Below, in pieces: positions 1-9,803 of a stretch of 64,000 nt of DNA (position 1 is its first letter; each line of letters opens with the position of its first letter). The notes below the pieces were generated by a model, which saw only the letters and a program-made list of their open reading frames with translations, was not told the origin of the DNA and did not search any database. The stretch is from Candidatus Krumholzibacteriota bacterium (lineage in GTDB: Bacteria > Krumholzibacteriota > Krumholzibacteriia > Krumholzibacteriales > Krumholzibacteriaceae): NCBI GenBank assembly GCA_016933255.1, contig JAFGBF010000018.1, forward strand, positions 124,001-188,000, given 5' to 3'. A program made the translations under genes and the position numbers.

Positions 1-2818
1 GATCTATCTCGTCAGTCCGGGTGGAGGGACTCCGGTAAGGTTCCTGGATGACTTCGGGTCGGAGGCAGTCACATCACCTGACGGAAGGTATACCGCATTT
101 GTAATGGGATCATGCAGGATAGAGCGTGAAGCTTATACGGGGCCCGCGAACAAACAGATATGGATATACGATTCGAAAGAAAAACGTTATATTGAGGCCA
201 CTTTTTCGAAAGCCCAGGATTATCATCCGAAGTGGTATGACTCCAATACTCTTTATTATCTAAGCAGCTCACCGGGTAATTACAATATCTTTTCTCTGAA
301 GGTCGATCAGAACGGGAAGGTGTCGGAACCTGCCCAGATCACTGACTTTAAAGGTGATGGAGTCAGAAGCTTCGATGTAAGCTCAGAAGGCGGGAATATT
401 ATTGCTGAATACCGGACAGGGCTGTACAGGATAGCTCTGGATGGAACCAAAGCGGAAAAGATCCTTCTCAATATCGGGACCGATTACAGGTTCGATCCGG
501 TAGTCCATCAGACATTCAATGCCAATATCGACCAGTACGCCGTTTCCCCAAACGGCAAATACAGCGCTATTGCCGTCCATGGCGAAGTGTTCATTACAGA
601 AAATCATAAAAAGAAAGACAGGACAGTCAATATCAGCCGTTCTCCATGGAGAGATATCGAACCGGTCTGGACAAGCGATACTACCCTGGCTTTTATCAGT
701 GACCGTGATGGAAACTATGATATCTATTTCGTCAAATCGTCTGATGAAGGAGAGTCAGACCTGTTCAAAAGCCTGAAACACAAAACGATAAGGTTGACGA
801 ATACGGATCTTGACGAGTCTGGACTCGCGATCTCTCCCGACGGGAAACTGATCTCATTCGTCCGCGGCAACGGCAAACTGATAATAGCTTCGATAAAAGA
901 AGACCAGATGATCGAGAAAGAGACACTTCTGGACGGCTGGGCGACGCCAGGGCAGATCACCTGGAGCCCGGACAGCAAGTGGCTTGCTTACTATCTCGAG
1001 GATCTCGATTTTAATCCGGAGATATATATCCATCCCGCCGATAATTCCAGTAAACCTGTCAATATAAGTATGCATCCGAGGGGAGATTTCAATCCTGCAT
1101 GGAGCGCAGACGGAAGCAAACTGGGATTCACGTCGGAGAGGAACAACCGCGACAGCGACCTCTGGTTCGTATGGCTCAAAAAGAGTGATTGGGAAAAGAC
1201 TGCCCAGGATTGGGAAGAGGAAGATGAGGATGGGGAGAGCACTCCGAAGGATAAAGAGAAGAAAGATGATAAAAAAGACGAAGCTGACGAAGAGAAGAAG
1301 GATCCGGAGCCTCTGCATATAGATCTGGAAAGAATACACGAGAGACTTGCACAGGTCACATCTCTTCCCGGCGACGAGAGAAGCGTTCAAATATCAAAAG
1401 ACGGGAAGACATTCTTTTTTACCGCTCCGGGAGGATCCGGCGAAGGGGACGACCTTTTCTCGGTCAAGTGGGACGGTAAGGATATCAAGCAGATAACGAC
1501 GGGTGCCCAGAAGCCGTCGTCGCTTCAGATGGATGATAAAAAAGAATATCTCTATATGCTGAAGAGCGGAAAACTAGCAAGGATGAAGATGAAGAGTGAC
1601 AAGGAAGAGAATGTCGCCTTCTCCGCCAATCTTCAGATAGATCATGTTGCTGAACGCGAGCAGATATTTGAAGAAGTCTGGCGCACGATCGAAGCTTACT
1701 TTTACGACCCCGGATTCCATGGTAAAGACTGGAAGGAGCTGAAAAACAAATACAGGTCATGGGCGATGGATGCTTCGACTAAACATGATTTCAGGGATGT
1801 AGTCAATATCATGCTCGGTCAGCTTAACGCAAGCCATATGGGACTTTACGGCGGCGACAGAGCGGAGACCCAGAAAGAAGTAACAGGCCTTCTCGGGATT
1901 GATATCGTCCCTGAGGAAAAAGGGGTCAGAGTAATAAGGGTCATAGATGACGCGCCTGCCGGAAAGACTGAGAGCATGCTTTATGCAGGGGATCTGATCG
2001 CCTCTGTAGGCGGGGTGGAAGTGACCTCCGACCTGAATTTCTACTCTCTCTTCGTCAATAAGGCGGGAGAGAAGGTCCTTTTGTCTGTAAAAAACAAAAA
2101 AGGCGAGGAAAGGGAAGTCACGATCAGGCCCGCAAGCTCTCTGAACAGCGAACTGTACAACGAATGGGTCCGCAATAACAGAAAATTCACCGATAAGGCC
2201 TCAGGCGGGAAGCTGGGGTATCTTCACATCCAGGCGATGGGTTGGGAGAGCTTTGAGCGTTTCGAAAGGGAGTTTACCGCTGCCGGGTCTGATAAGGAGG
2301 GGATAGTGATCGATGTAAGGTATAACGGCGGGGGATGGACTACCGATTTTCTGATGGCGGTCCTCAACATCGATCAGCATGCCTATACGATTCCGAGGGG
2401 AGCGGCCGGCAACCTGAAAAAAGATCATCTTAAATTCAGGGATCATTACCCCTACGCCGAAAGGCTTCCCTTCTATCCGTGGATGAAGCCTTCGATCGCT
2501 CTCTGCAACGAATCGAGTTATTCGAACGCGGAGATATTCTCGCATGCGTACAAGACGCTTGGTATCGGCACACTTGTCGGAAAACCTACTTTCGGAGCTG
2601 TGATATCGACAGGAGGCAAGAGGTTGATCGACGGTTCTCTTATCAGGATGCCGTTCCGTGCGTGGTATGTAAAGGCGACAGATGAGAATATGGAGCTTGC
2701 TCCCGCAGTTCCAGACATTATTGTGGAAAATCCTCCTGGCAGCAAAGCGGGAAAGAAAGATCCGCAGCTCAAAAGAGCCATAGAGGAGCTTCTCGGTCAG
2801 ATCGGCTCATCCGACTGA
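1..2818 (+). CDS. Tricorn-type protease homologue, 5' end missing
   Basis: The reading frame is open from base 2, so the true start lies outside the window; an internal ATG at 104 is not the likely start. The N-terminal two thirds consist of TolB/WD40-like beta-propeller repeats (SPDGK, SPDSKW, SADGSK motifs). A strongly acidic and lysine-rich linker follows at about 1195-1310. The C-terminal third holds a helical core domain, a PDZ domain (about 1890-2120) and an S41-type serine protease domain with NESSYSNAE, whose second serine is the expected nucleophile. Tricorn-family proteases trim peptides released by other proteases. Seen: domain order and motifs. Inferred: peptide or periplasmic protein turnover. 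A hairpin terminator follows. Confidence 0.9.
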   Translation, partial: IYLVSPGGGTPVRFLDDFGSEAVTSPDGRYTAFVMGSCRIEREAYTGPANKQIWIYDSKEKRYIEATFSKAQDYHPKWYDSNTLYYLSSSPGNYNIFSLKVDQNGKVSEPAQITDFKGDGVRSFDVSSEGGNIIAEYRTGLYRIALDGTKAEKILLNIGTDYRFDPVVHQTFNANIDQYAVSPNGKYSAIAVHGEVFITENHKKKDRTVNISRSPWRDIEPVWTSDTTLAFISDRDGNYDIYFVKSSDEGESDLFKSLKHKTIRLTNTDLDESGLAISPDGKLISFVRGNGKLIIASIKEDQMIEKETLLDGWATPGQITWSPDSKWLAYYLEDLDFNPEIYIHPADNSSKPVNISMHPRGDFNPAWSADGSKLGFTSERNNRDSDLWFVWLKKSDWEKTAQDWEEEDEDGESTPKDKEKKDDKKDEADEEKKDPEPLHIDLERIHERLAQVTSLPGDERSVQISKDGKTFFFTAPGGSGEGDDLFSVKWDGKDIKQITTGAQKPSSLQMDDKKEYLYMLKSGKLARMKMKSDKEENVAFSANLQIDHVAEREQIFEEVWRTIEAYFYDPGFHGKDWKELKNKYRSWAMDASTKHDFRDVVNIMLGQLNASHMGLYGGDRAETQKEVTGLLGIDIVPEEKGVRVIRVIDDAPAGKTESMLYAGDLIASVGGVEVTSDLNFYSLFVNKAGEKVLLSVKNKKGEEREVTIRPASSLNSELYNEWVRNNRKFTDKASGGKLGYLHIQAMGWESFERFEREFTAAGSDKEGIVIDVRYNGGGWTTDFLMAVLNIDQHAYTIPRGAAGNLKKDHLKFRDHYPYAERLPFYPWMKPSIALCNESSYSNAEIFSHAYKTLGIGTLVGKPTFGAVISTGGKRLIDGSLIRMPFRAWYVKATDENMELAPAVPDIIVENPPGSKAGKKDPQLKRAIEELLGQIGSSD

Positions 2819-2900
2819 TCCAGAGGCAGGCCTGAAGAACGGGGATCACGCGGGGTCCGAAGTCCCCGGGATTGATCCTCCATATCAAGGGTTGTCAGGG

Positions 2901-2934
2901 ACGGCCGGGATAATATCCCGGCCGTTTACTTTTC
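2901..2934. terminator. Hairpin terminator between convergent genes
   Basis: A perfect 11-bp stem (ACGGCCGGGAT, 2901-2911, with its complement at 2915-2925) closes a three-base loop and is followed by TTTACTTTT. It sits between the protease gene and the converging transglutaminase gene, whose stop codon abuts the stem, so it could serve both directions. Confidence 0.8.
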
Positions 2935-5007
2935 AAACCTGTTGATAGCCTCCAGTTCGATACTAGAGACCTTGCCTGTATCATCTTTTATGAAAGAGAA
3001 GATGTTCTTGTCGAACTCATCGATATATCTTCCTTCGGTATCGAGCGGCTTGAGAGACACCTTCTTGTCATCTATTGTAGAATGTACTGAGAGCCGGCCT
3101 GTACTGTCGGCTGAGACTGTAAATTCCGCCTGTGCCTGGGCAAGAAAATACATCCCCATCAACGGAATCAGTTCAGCCTGGATCCCCGGGGCGATGGAAT
3201 CCGGTTCAGACCGCTTCGGCATCAGAAGAAGTTCGTGTAAAAGCATCGCCCTTACTTCCCCTTCCCTTTCCCCGTCAAATGTCACGAAGATCCTGTTGGA
3301 CAGCTTTGCGTAACGTCTCCCTTCCTCGTCCGCTTCGTGCAGGGTCAGTACGATCTGGCCGGGGATATCGACACCGAGAGATCCGTTCTGTACGAGTACC
3401 TTGAATACGGCGCCCCGAGGCCCGGTATAATCTCCGGTATATATCTCGTACTTTCCATCCTCGTCCTCCGCCTCTTCTCCCGAGCCTGTTCTGTGATCGA
3501 GGATCTTGATCCTTTTCGCGTTCAGAGCGGTCGAGGGGGACTGGTATTCTCCGATCCTTATATGGCCCGAATCGACGAAGTCAGCCTCAAAGGCAGTAGC
3601 GTCTACCGGGATCCATCCAGCGTCTCCCATATATATCTCCGTCCATGCGTGTTGTCCGAACGCTCCTCCGAAATTCGGGACATACATGCATCCCCATACC
3701 ACTCTGGCGGGGATTCCCACGCCACGGCAGAAGGATGCAAGAAGGAGCGAGTGGGCTCCGCATTCCCCGGCTTTGCTGACATAGGTCTTCCGGGCTGTTC
3801 CCCCTCCAGGGATCGCGTAGCTGATATTATCGGCCACCCATCTGCTGAGCCTCACTGCCGCTTCCCACGAGTCTTTCGAACCTTCCGTCAGTGCGGCAGC
3901 CTTTGCCACAAGCACGGGGTCATCCGATTCGGCAAAATCCGAAGGTTTGAGATACCCGGCAACATCCTTATCTGCGGAAAAGTCCGGGGGGAAGGGAGGC
4001 GCCCCGGAGCCGTCGTAATGTATATGTTCGATCTCGAAGACACCTTCAATGAGATTCTCTTCGACTCTTCCTTCAAATCTCTGCCCGGCCACGTTAAGCC
4101 CTTCCTCCGTGACCCACAACCCGACCGGCTCTATTACCGCCTCTACCTTCATATAAGATATCGCCTGGATATCAGCGATCGAGACGTTGGCTTTGGTCAT
4201 GATCGATTCATCGAGGTTGGCAAGTTCTATGATTTTGATGACATTTTCGTCGGCAAGAAAGATCTGCCGGTTGCCGGGTACATTTGCTATCAGGAGGAGC
4301 CCCGTTTCAGAGTCGATCCACCAGGTCACCTTTATGCCAGTTTTCAGATTTAGTTCATCGAGGATTACAGCCTCATATTCTTTACCCGCAAGTTCGAGTT
4401 TTTCTATTCCTTTTTTTGTATAGACGGTCTCCTGTACTTCGTTTTCTCTGACCTCATATATGTTGTACGTCTTTTCTTCCAGCGCTTCATCGACAAAATC
4501 TTTTTTCAGGTGAGGAAAGAAGAGGGTGCTTTCCAGGATGACATCTGCGGGGAGATCGCAGTACTCATCTTCCTCCGACTCATCGGAGCTGAATCTGGCC
4601 CTGTTCCCTTCGATAAAGATCTTTGAAGAAAGGTGCAGGTCACCCTGGTCTACCTTGCTGTCATGATATATGAACCTGCCGGTCGCCTGGTCGATATGGT
4701 AGTTGAGGGTCAATTCAGTATTGAACTGCGCCCCGAGAGCGGAGATCATCATAAAAAGGTATTCGTTCAGAAATGTCGTCTTTCTGCCTTCGATGTTTTT
4801 TTCAGTGACAGAGAATTTTACATAGCCTCCGATCACGTCATTGAGCTTAACTGCATAATAGTAAGTATCTGCTTCTTTTACGGCGTCGTTCAGCTGAGAA
4901 CCGGCAGAAGGGTCGCCAGCCGTCACGGTTTTGGGGCCGCATCCTGCCACAAGAGAGGAGATAAAAACCGTAACGAAGACTATCACCGTGATCATAGGTC
5001 TTTTCAT
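2926..5007 (-). CDS. Transglutaminase-like domain lipoprotein
   Basis: This 693-residue protein begins with a lipoprotein signal peptide (SLVAGCGPK, cysteine near residue 23), so it should be anchored in a membrane and face the periplasm. The central part contains a transglutaminase-core domain with a complete papain-like triad: cysteine in GECGAHSLL (about residue 415), histidine in GQHAWTE (about 452) and aspartate in PVDATAF (about 469). The N-terminal 300 residues look like a beta-rich domain of unknown role. Such domains act as cysteine proteases or amide-bond enzymes; the substrate here is unknown. It is transcribed alone, divergently from the polysaccharide locus. Confidence 0.85.
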   Translation of the reverse strand: MKRPMITVIVFVTVFISSLVAGCGPKTVTAGDPSAGSQLNDAVKEADTYYYAVKLNDVIGGYVKFSVTEKNIEGRKTTFLNEYLFMMISALGAQFNTELTLNYHIDQATGRFIYHDSKVDQGDLHLSSKIFIEGNRARFSSDESEEDEYCDLPADVILESTLFFPHLKKDFVDEALEEKTYNIYEVRENEVQETVYTKKGIEKLELAGKEYEAVILDELNLKTGIKVTWWIDSETGLLLIANVPGNRQIFLADENVIKIIELANLDESIMTKANVSIADIQAISYMKVEAVIEPVGLWVTEEGLNVAGQRFEGRVEENLIEGVFEIEHIHYDGSGAPPFPPDFSADKDVAGYLKPSDFAESDDPVLVAKAAALTEGSKDSWEAAVRLSRWVADNISYAIPGGGTARKTYVSKAGECGAHSLLLASFCRGVGIPARVVWGCMYVPNFGGAFGQHAWTEIYMGDAGWIPVDATAFEADFVDSGHIRIGEYQSPSTALNAKRIKILDHRTGSGEEAEDEDGKYEIYTGDYTGPRGAVFKVLVQNGSLGVDIPGQIVLTLHEADEEGRRYAKLSNRIFVTFDGEREGEVRAMLLHELLLMPKRSEPDSIAPGIQAELIPLMGMYFLAQAQAEFTVSADSTGRLSVHSTIDDKKVSLKPLDTEGRYIDEFDKNIFSFIKDDTGKVSSIELEAINRFEK

Positions 5008-5181
5008 AAACTGTCCTTTATTTAAGTTATGGGCTGCTCCGGCTTTGTTCTTTTCATACTACACCACATATCCACTGATTATTCAGCAGAAAAATATCCG
5101 CCGGGACCGATTTGACCGGGAAAGTCCTTTCGGCAGAGAAAGGATTATTCTGATCTGTATTTTCTCGCCGGGATTACCCGC

Positions 5182-5209
5182 TTGACCCTGATCGGATTTC
5201 TGATATAAT
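5182..5209 (+). promoter_or_regulatory. Sigma-70-like promoter of the polysaccharide locus
   Basis: TTGACC at 5182-5187 and TATAAT at 5204-5209 are separated by 16 bp, and a TGA just before the -10 gives an extended -10. The first gene begins 82 bp downstream. This is one of the closest consensus matches in the window. Confidence 0.75.
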
Positions 5210-5290
5210 CGACAATCCTGAAGTCGAGAAATTTCAAGTGAATATAGTATGTCAGTTTAGCTTAAAGGGAGCGATAAGAAGGGAAATCTG

Positions 5291-6244
5291 ATGAAAGTGC
5301 TTATTACCGGGATCACCGGTTTTGCCGGAAGCCACCTGGCTGATTACTGTATCGCAAACCAGGATGTCGATCTCTACGGAATCATAAGGTGGAGAAGCAG
5401 AACAGAAAATATTGAACATATATGGGATAAACTCGATCTGCTTGAATGTGATCTTCGGGACGCGTCGTCTACAAGGCAGGTAATCGAGGATATCATGCCG
5501 GACTATATCTTCCATCTTGCAGCGCAGAGTTTTGTGCCGACCTCGTGGAGCGCTCCGAGTGAATCTCTGATCACGAATATAATAGGGCAGCTTAATATTT
5601 TCGAAGCGGTCAAGAAGCTCGACCTGAAATGCAGGATACAGATCGCATGTTCGAGCGAGGAATACGGCATGGTCTATCCGGATGAGGTGCCTATAAAGGA
5701 AAGTTCCCCTCTCCGCCCGCTCAGCCCCTACGGAGTAAGCAAGGTCGGGCAGGATCTGCTCGGCTACCAGTATTTCATGAGCTACGGAATGAAGGTAGTA
5801 AGGACAAGAGCTTTCAATCACACCGGGCCGAGACGGGGACCTGTATTTGTCTGCAGCGATTTCGCGAAACAGATCGTGGATATCGAGAAGGGGATCCGAA
5901 AACCGGTGATGGAGGTCGGAAACCTTGATGCGAGAAGAGACTTTACCGATGTACGCGATATTGTGCGCGCGTACTGGCTGTCTCTTGAGAAAGGAAAACC
6001 CGGATCGGTCTATAATATCTGTTCAGGCACGAGCTACAGTATCAGGGAGATCCTCGATAAACTTGTTGGTATCTCGGGGATCGATGTCGATATCAAAACA
6101 GATAAGGGAAGGCTTCGTCCGAGTGATGTCCCTCTGCTCGAAGGGGATTACAGCCTGTTCCATGCCGATACCGGCTGGAAACCGGAGATACCGATCGATA
6201 AGACACTCTCCGATCTCCTCGATTTCTGGAGAGATGCCGGATAA
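5291..6244 (+). CDS. GDP-mannose 4,6-dehydratase/GDP-sugar reductase family (copy 1)
   Basis: A 317-residue extended short-chain dehydrogenase. The Rossmann NAD(P)-binding motif GITGFAGSH is at the N-terminus, the SSEEYG segment supplies the active-site Ser/Glu pair, and YGVSK supplies the catalytic Tyr-x3-Lys. RRDFTDVRDIVRAY is typical of Gmd/Rmd enzymes that make GDP-4-keto-6-deoxymannose and GDP-rhamnose. It is first in the operon behind a strong promoter and is followed 27 bp later by a clear paralogue. One copy may act as dehydratase and the other as 4-reductase, but sequence alone does not say which. Confidence 0.85.
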   Translation: MKVLITGITGFAGSHLADYCIANQDVDLYGIIRWRSRTENIEHIWDKLDLLECDLRDASSTRQVIEDIMPDYIFHLAAQSFVPTSWSAPSESLITNIIGQLNIFEAVKKLDLKCRIQIACSSEEYGMVYPDEVPIKESSPLRPLSPYGVSKVGQDLLGYQYFMSYGMKVVRTRAFNHTGPRRGPVFVCSDFAKQIVDIEKGIRKPVMEVGNLDARRDFTDVRDIVRAYWLSLEKGKPGSVYNICSGTSYSIREILDKLVGISGIDVDIKTDKGRLRPSDVPLLEGDYSLFHADTGWKPEIPIDKTLSDLLDFWRDAG

Positions 6245-6271
6245 TATTTTCACCGAAAGAAAGAGATCCGG

Positions 6272-7228
6272 ATGAGAGCGATGGTGACTGGAGCAAACGG
6301 ATTTGTCGGCAGATATCTTCTTGGAGAGCTGTCAGAGGCGGGATATGATCTGCTGGCCGTCGATCTATCTAGCTCCGCGGATGTGGATCCATGTGAATTC
6401 CCGCCAGATACAGTCTACAGGAGATGCGATCTCAGGGATGCCGTTCATCTGAATGAACTCCTCGAGGAATGGGAGCCGGGAAATATCTTTCATCTCGCAG
6501 CCCGCAGCAGCGCGGCAAGATCGTTTCATGATCCAGCGGGAACATTCCAAGCCAATCTGATCGGAACATTGAACCTTCTTGAAGCCGAAAGAAGGATAGG
6601 CCTCGGGGCGAAGATGATGCTGACCGGCTCGAGCGAAGAGTACGGTGTAAGGACCCCCGGGGAGATGCCTCTTTCAGAAGAAAGCCCGATCGAGCCTGTC
6701 AGCCCCTATGCAGCCAGCAAGGCGGCGCAGAACCTGCTTGCGATGCAGTATTTCAGGACTTTCGGGAGCAATCTGACGATGACCCGCAGTTTCGGCCATA
6801 CGGGCCCCGGGCAGACCGATACCTTTGTGCTCCCGTCTTTCGCCAGGCAGTGTGCCTTGATCAGTGCGGGAGAAAAGGATCCGGTAATATCTGCCGGGAA
6901 CCTTGATGTAGAACGGGATTTCCTCGATGTAAGGGATGTAGTAAGAGCTTACAGGCTGTTGATGGAGAAAGGAAGGGCAGGACAGGTTTACAACGTATGT
7001 TCAGGTTCGGGGCTCGTTCTCAAGGATGCTCTTGAGAGGATAGCCTCGGCTGCCGGAGTGGAGGTCGAGATAAGGACCGATCCGGATCTTTTAAGGCCTG
7101 TCGATATTCCAGTCATGATAGGGAACAATCAGAAATTAAGGGAGGATACAGGCTGGATTCCGGAGATCTCCGCAGACAGGATGCTGGACGATCTTGTCTT
7201 ATGGTGGAAGGAGAAGGTTTCGGGATGA
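6272..7228 (+). CDS. GDP-mannose 4,6-dehydratase/GDP-sugar reductase family (copy 2)
   Basis: A 318-residue paralogue of the gene just upstream, aligning over its whole length: GANGFVGRY (NAD(P) site), SSEEYG, YAASK (Tyr-x3-Lys), ERDFLDVRDVVRAY and a matching C-terminal DTGW-PEI segment. The two genes look like a tandem duplication followed by divergence. Known pathways use Gmd and then Rmd to convert GDP-D-mannose to GDP-D-rhamnose, which fits a pair, but the assignment is inferred. The ATG start gives a 27-bp gap after copy 1. Confidence 0.85.
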   Translation: MRAMVTGANGFVGRYLLGELSEAGYDLLAVDLSSSADVDPCEFPPDTVYRRCDLRDAVHLNELLEEWEPGNIFHLAARSSAARSFHDPAGTFQANLIGTLNLLEAERRIGLGAKMMLTGSSEEYGVRTPGEMPLSEESPIEPVSPYAASKAAQNLLAMQYFRTFGSNLTMTRSFGHTGPGQTDTFVLPSFARQCALISAGEKDPVISAGNLDVERDFLDVRDVVRAYRLLMEKGRAGQVYNVCSGSGLVLKDALERIASAAGVEVEIRTDPDLLRPVDIPVMIGNNQKLREDTGWIPEISADRMLDDLVLWWKEKVSG

Positions 7229-7439
7229 AGCGTTCCCGGTGCGACAGAAGCGGAGATCTTTTAATGGTACAGTATTTTTGAGAGTTGACAGTCGCGGATG
7301 TCTACCGGGGATCTGCTGCTGGCATATCCCCTTGAAATATATTATTAATTAGTCCTGTGACTGGAGAAGCGGATATTTTCCTACAGGCTTTTTCGGCCTG
7401 ATCCGGTGTTTTTGAATGATTTGACGAATGGAGATTTTA

Positions 7440-8762
7440 ATGCCGAATATCTGTATGGTCGGAACGGGGTATGTGGGGCTTGTCAGCGGAGCTTGCCTTG
7501 CTGATTTCGGGAACACCGTAATATGCGTAGACATCGACGGCGAGAGGATCAAGAATATCAAAAATGGTATAATGCCGATCTATGAACCGGGGCTGAAAGA
7601 ACTGGTAAAGCGCAACTATGATGCAGGACGATTGAAATTCACTACAGACCTTGCTGCGGCAGTGAAGGAATCTCTTGTAATATTTTCTGCAGTCGGGACT
7701 CCGATGGGGGAGGACGGTTCCGCCGACCTTGGCGCCGTATTCTCCGTTTCAAAAGAGATCGCCCTGAATATGGATGGATACAAGGTCTTCGTTCAAAAGA
7801 GTACGGTGCCTGTCGGAACCTCTGATGAGGTGGGAAAGATAATCAGGGAAAACCTGAAAGGGGATATTCCCTTCGATCTTGTTTCAAACCCGGAGTTTTT
7901 GAGGGAGGGTTCGGCTATAGAGGATTTTATGAGGCCGAACAGGGTCGTTATAGGCGTCAGCAGCGATCAGGCCCGAAAGATCATGAAAGATATATACCGT
8001 CCGCTGTACCTTCTGGAAACGCCGATCGTTTTTACCTCTATAAGGACTGCAGAACTGGTCAAATACGCGAGCAACGCTTTTCTCGCGGTAAAGATCTCAT
8101 TTATTAACGAGATCTCCGATCTCTGTGAAAAGCTTGATGCCGATGTAAGTGAAGTGGCGAGAGGCATCGGTCTCGATAAGAGGATAGGCCCGAAATTCCT
8201 TCATGCCGGAGCTGGTTACGGCGGATCATGCCTGCCCAAGGATGTTTCGGCGATCCTGTATACAGCCGGACAATCGAATGTCCCTCTTAGGGTCATTCAG
8301 GCGGCAAGCGATGTAAATGATGAGAGGATAGATATCATTCTTCGCAAACTGGCTGGAGAGATCGAAGATCTGAAAGGGAAAAAGGTGGCAATCCTGGGCC
8401 TTTCCTTCAAGCCGAACACAGATGATCTCAGGCATGCTCCTTCTCTGAAACTGATCGACAGGCTTCACAGCGCGGGAGCGGTCATCAATGCGTTTGATCC
8501 GGTAGCGATGGAAAATGCCAAAAAAGAATGCGATGAGAAGGTCGTTTTCTTCGATGATGAATATTCTGCGATGGATGGTGCTGACGCGCTGGTGCTTATG
8601 ACTGAATGGAACGAGTTCAGGCAGTTCGATTTTGACCGCATGATGAGACTTCTTAACAAACCTGTCATCATAGACTGCCGTAATATTTACAAACCCGCCG
8701 TAATGAAGGCGAAAGGGTTCAGATATCATTCGTTCGGCAGACCTGATGATTCTGCATCATAG
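7440..8762 (+). CDS. UDP-glucose/GDP-mannose 6-dehydrogenase family
   Basis: About 440 residues. The N-terminal NAD-binding motif is GTGYVGLVSG, the middle carries FVQKSTVPVGT and SNPEFLREGSA, and GYGGSCLPKD contains the catalytic cysteine. A C-terminal UDP-binding domain has GLSFKPNTDDLR. The enzyme oxidises a nucleotide hexose to the uronic acid, most often UDP-glucose to UDP-glucuronate. I prefer the ATG at 7440 (preceded by GGAG) over 7428 because the family starts a few residues before the GxGYVG motif. A 200-bp gap before it may hold a promoter (a TTGACA lies at 7285 but lacks a good -10). Confidence 0.9.
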   Translation: MPNICMVGTGYVGLVSGACLADFGNTVICVDIDGERIKNIKNGIMPIYEPGLKELVKRNYDAGRLKFTTDLAAAVKESLVIFSAVGTPMGEDGSADLGAVFSVSKEIALNMDGYKVFVQKSTVPVGTSDEVGKIIRENLKGDIPFDLVSNPEFLREGSAIEDFMRPNRVVIGVSSDQARKIMKDIYRPLYLLETPIVFTSIRTAELVKYASNAFLAVKISFINEISDLCEKLDADVSEVARGIGLDKRIGPKFLHAGAGYGGSCLPKDVSAILYTAGQSNVPLRVIQAASDVNDERIDIILRKLAGEIEDLKGKKVAILGLSFKPNTDDLRHAPSLKLIDRLHSAGAVINAFDPVAMENAKKECDEKVVFFDDEYSAMDGADALVLMTEWNEFRQFDFDRMMRLLNKPVIIDCRNIYKPAVMKAKGFRYHSFGRPDDSAS

Positions 8763-8771
8763 GAGAAATAT

Positions 8772-9803
8772 ATGAAAAAGATCATTGTTACTGGCGGGGC
8801 AGGCTTTATAGGCTCGAACTTTGTCCGGATGCTTTTAAAGAAAAAAGCCAGGCAGAAGGTGACAGTCCTCGACAAGCTGACTTACGCGGGGAATCTCGAC
8901 AACATTTCAGATCTCATGAAAGACAGGCGCCTCGAGTTCATTAAAGGGGATATCTGCAACGCCAGGCTTCTTGACAGTATCCTTCCCGGGACAGATATTA
9001 TCTACAATTTTGCGGCGGAAACGCATGTGGACCGATCGATCCTTGAAGCCGGTTCTTTCGTAAAGACCGATGTAGTCGGGACATATACGCTTCTGCAGAA
9101 GACTTTAAAATACAGTATCCCCCGATTTGTGCAGATCTCGACTGACGAGGTCTACGGCAGTATACTGAAGGGAAAGTTTCGGGAGACCGACCCGATGCTT
9201 CCGAACAGTCCGTATTCGGCGAGCAAGGCAGCCGCGGATATGCTCGTACGGTCGTTCCACAAGACATACGGATTGCCGGCGGTCATAACGCGGAGTTCCA
9301 ATAATTACGGTCCCAATCAGCACCCGGAAAAATTTATCCCGCTCTTTTTGACGAATGCGATAGAGGGGAAACCTCTTCCACTTTATGGTGACGGCAAGAA
9401 TATTAGGGACTGGGTCTATGTAGAGGATAACTGCAGGGCCATAGAGCTTGTCGGGCGGAGCGGCAAAACGGGCGAGATATACAATATTGGAGCCGGAGAG
9501 GAAAAGACGAATCTTTATATCGCAAGAAAGATCATTGAGATCACCGGAGCTGATAAGTCTCTTCTTACGCTGATTTCAGACCGTCCCGGACATGACAGGC
9601 GGTACGCGGTATGTACGAGGAAGATCAGCAGGCTCGGATGGAAGAAGAAAGTCGGATTCAGCGAGGGTATGCAAAAGACAGCCAGATGGTATATCGATAA
9701 TGAGAAGTGGTGGAAATCGATCAAGGAAGGCGCGTTCAAGAGATATTACAGCAGGATGTACAGCAGACGTATCGATACATCCGTAAAGAAGGGCACGGAA
9801 TGA
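8772..9803 (+). CDS. rfbB: dTDP-glucose 4,6-dehydratase
   Basis: A 343-residue extended short-chain dehydrogenase. GGAGFIGSNFV is the NAD site, STDEVYG carries the Thr-Asp-Glu catalytic set characteristic of RfbB, and YSASK gives Tyr-x3-Lys. It converts dTDP-glucose to dTDP-4-keto-6-deoxyglucose for deoxysugar synthesis. The start is preceded by AGGAG, nine bases after the previous stop. Its stop overlaps the next start (ATGA), indicating translational coupling. The other rml genes (A, C, D) are not in the window. The C-terminal tail of about 30 basic residues is longer than usual. Confidence 0.88.
   Translation: MKKIIVTGGAGFIGSNFVRMLLKKKARQKVTVLDKLTYAGNLDNISDLMKDRRLEFIKGDICNARLLDSILPGTDIIYNFAAETHVDRSILEAGSFVKTDVVGTYTLLQKTLKYSIPRFVQISTDEVYGSILKGKFRETDPMLPNSPYSASKAAADMLVRSFHKTYGLPAVITRSSNNYGPNQHPEKFIPLFLTNAIEGKPLPLYGDGKNIRDWVYVEDNCRAIELVGRSGKTGEIYNIGAGEEKTNLYIARKIIEITGADKSLLTLISDRPGHDRRYAVCTRKISRLGWKKKVGFSEGMQKTARWYIDNEKWWKSIKEGAFKRYYSRMYSRRIDTSVKKGTE

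Noticed and set aside
854-1390. 178-residue open frame on the minus strand
   Set aside because: Antisense to the Tricorn-like protease; its low-complexity hydrophobic stretch is only the shadow of the acidic linker.
3337-4353. 338-residue open frame on the plus strand
   Set aside because: It lies antisense to the transglutaminase gene, whose motifs and signal peptide are clear; the plus-strand product shows no domain and has a cysteine/arginine-rich random look.
7229-7439. Promoter at TTGACA 7285
   Set aside because: No acceptable -10 at 16-18 bp; the sequence there is GGGATC.
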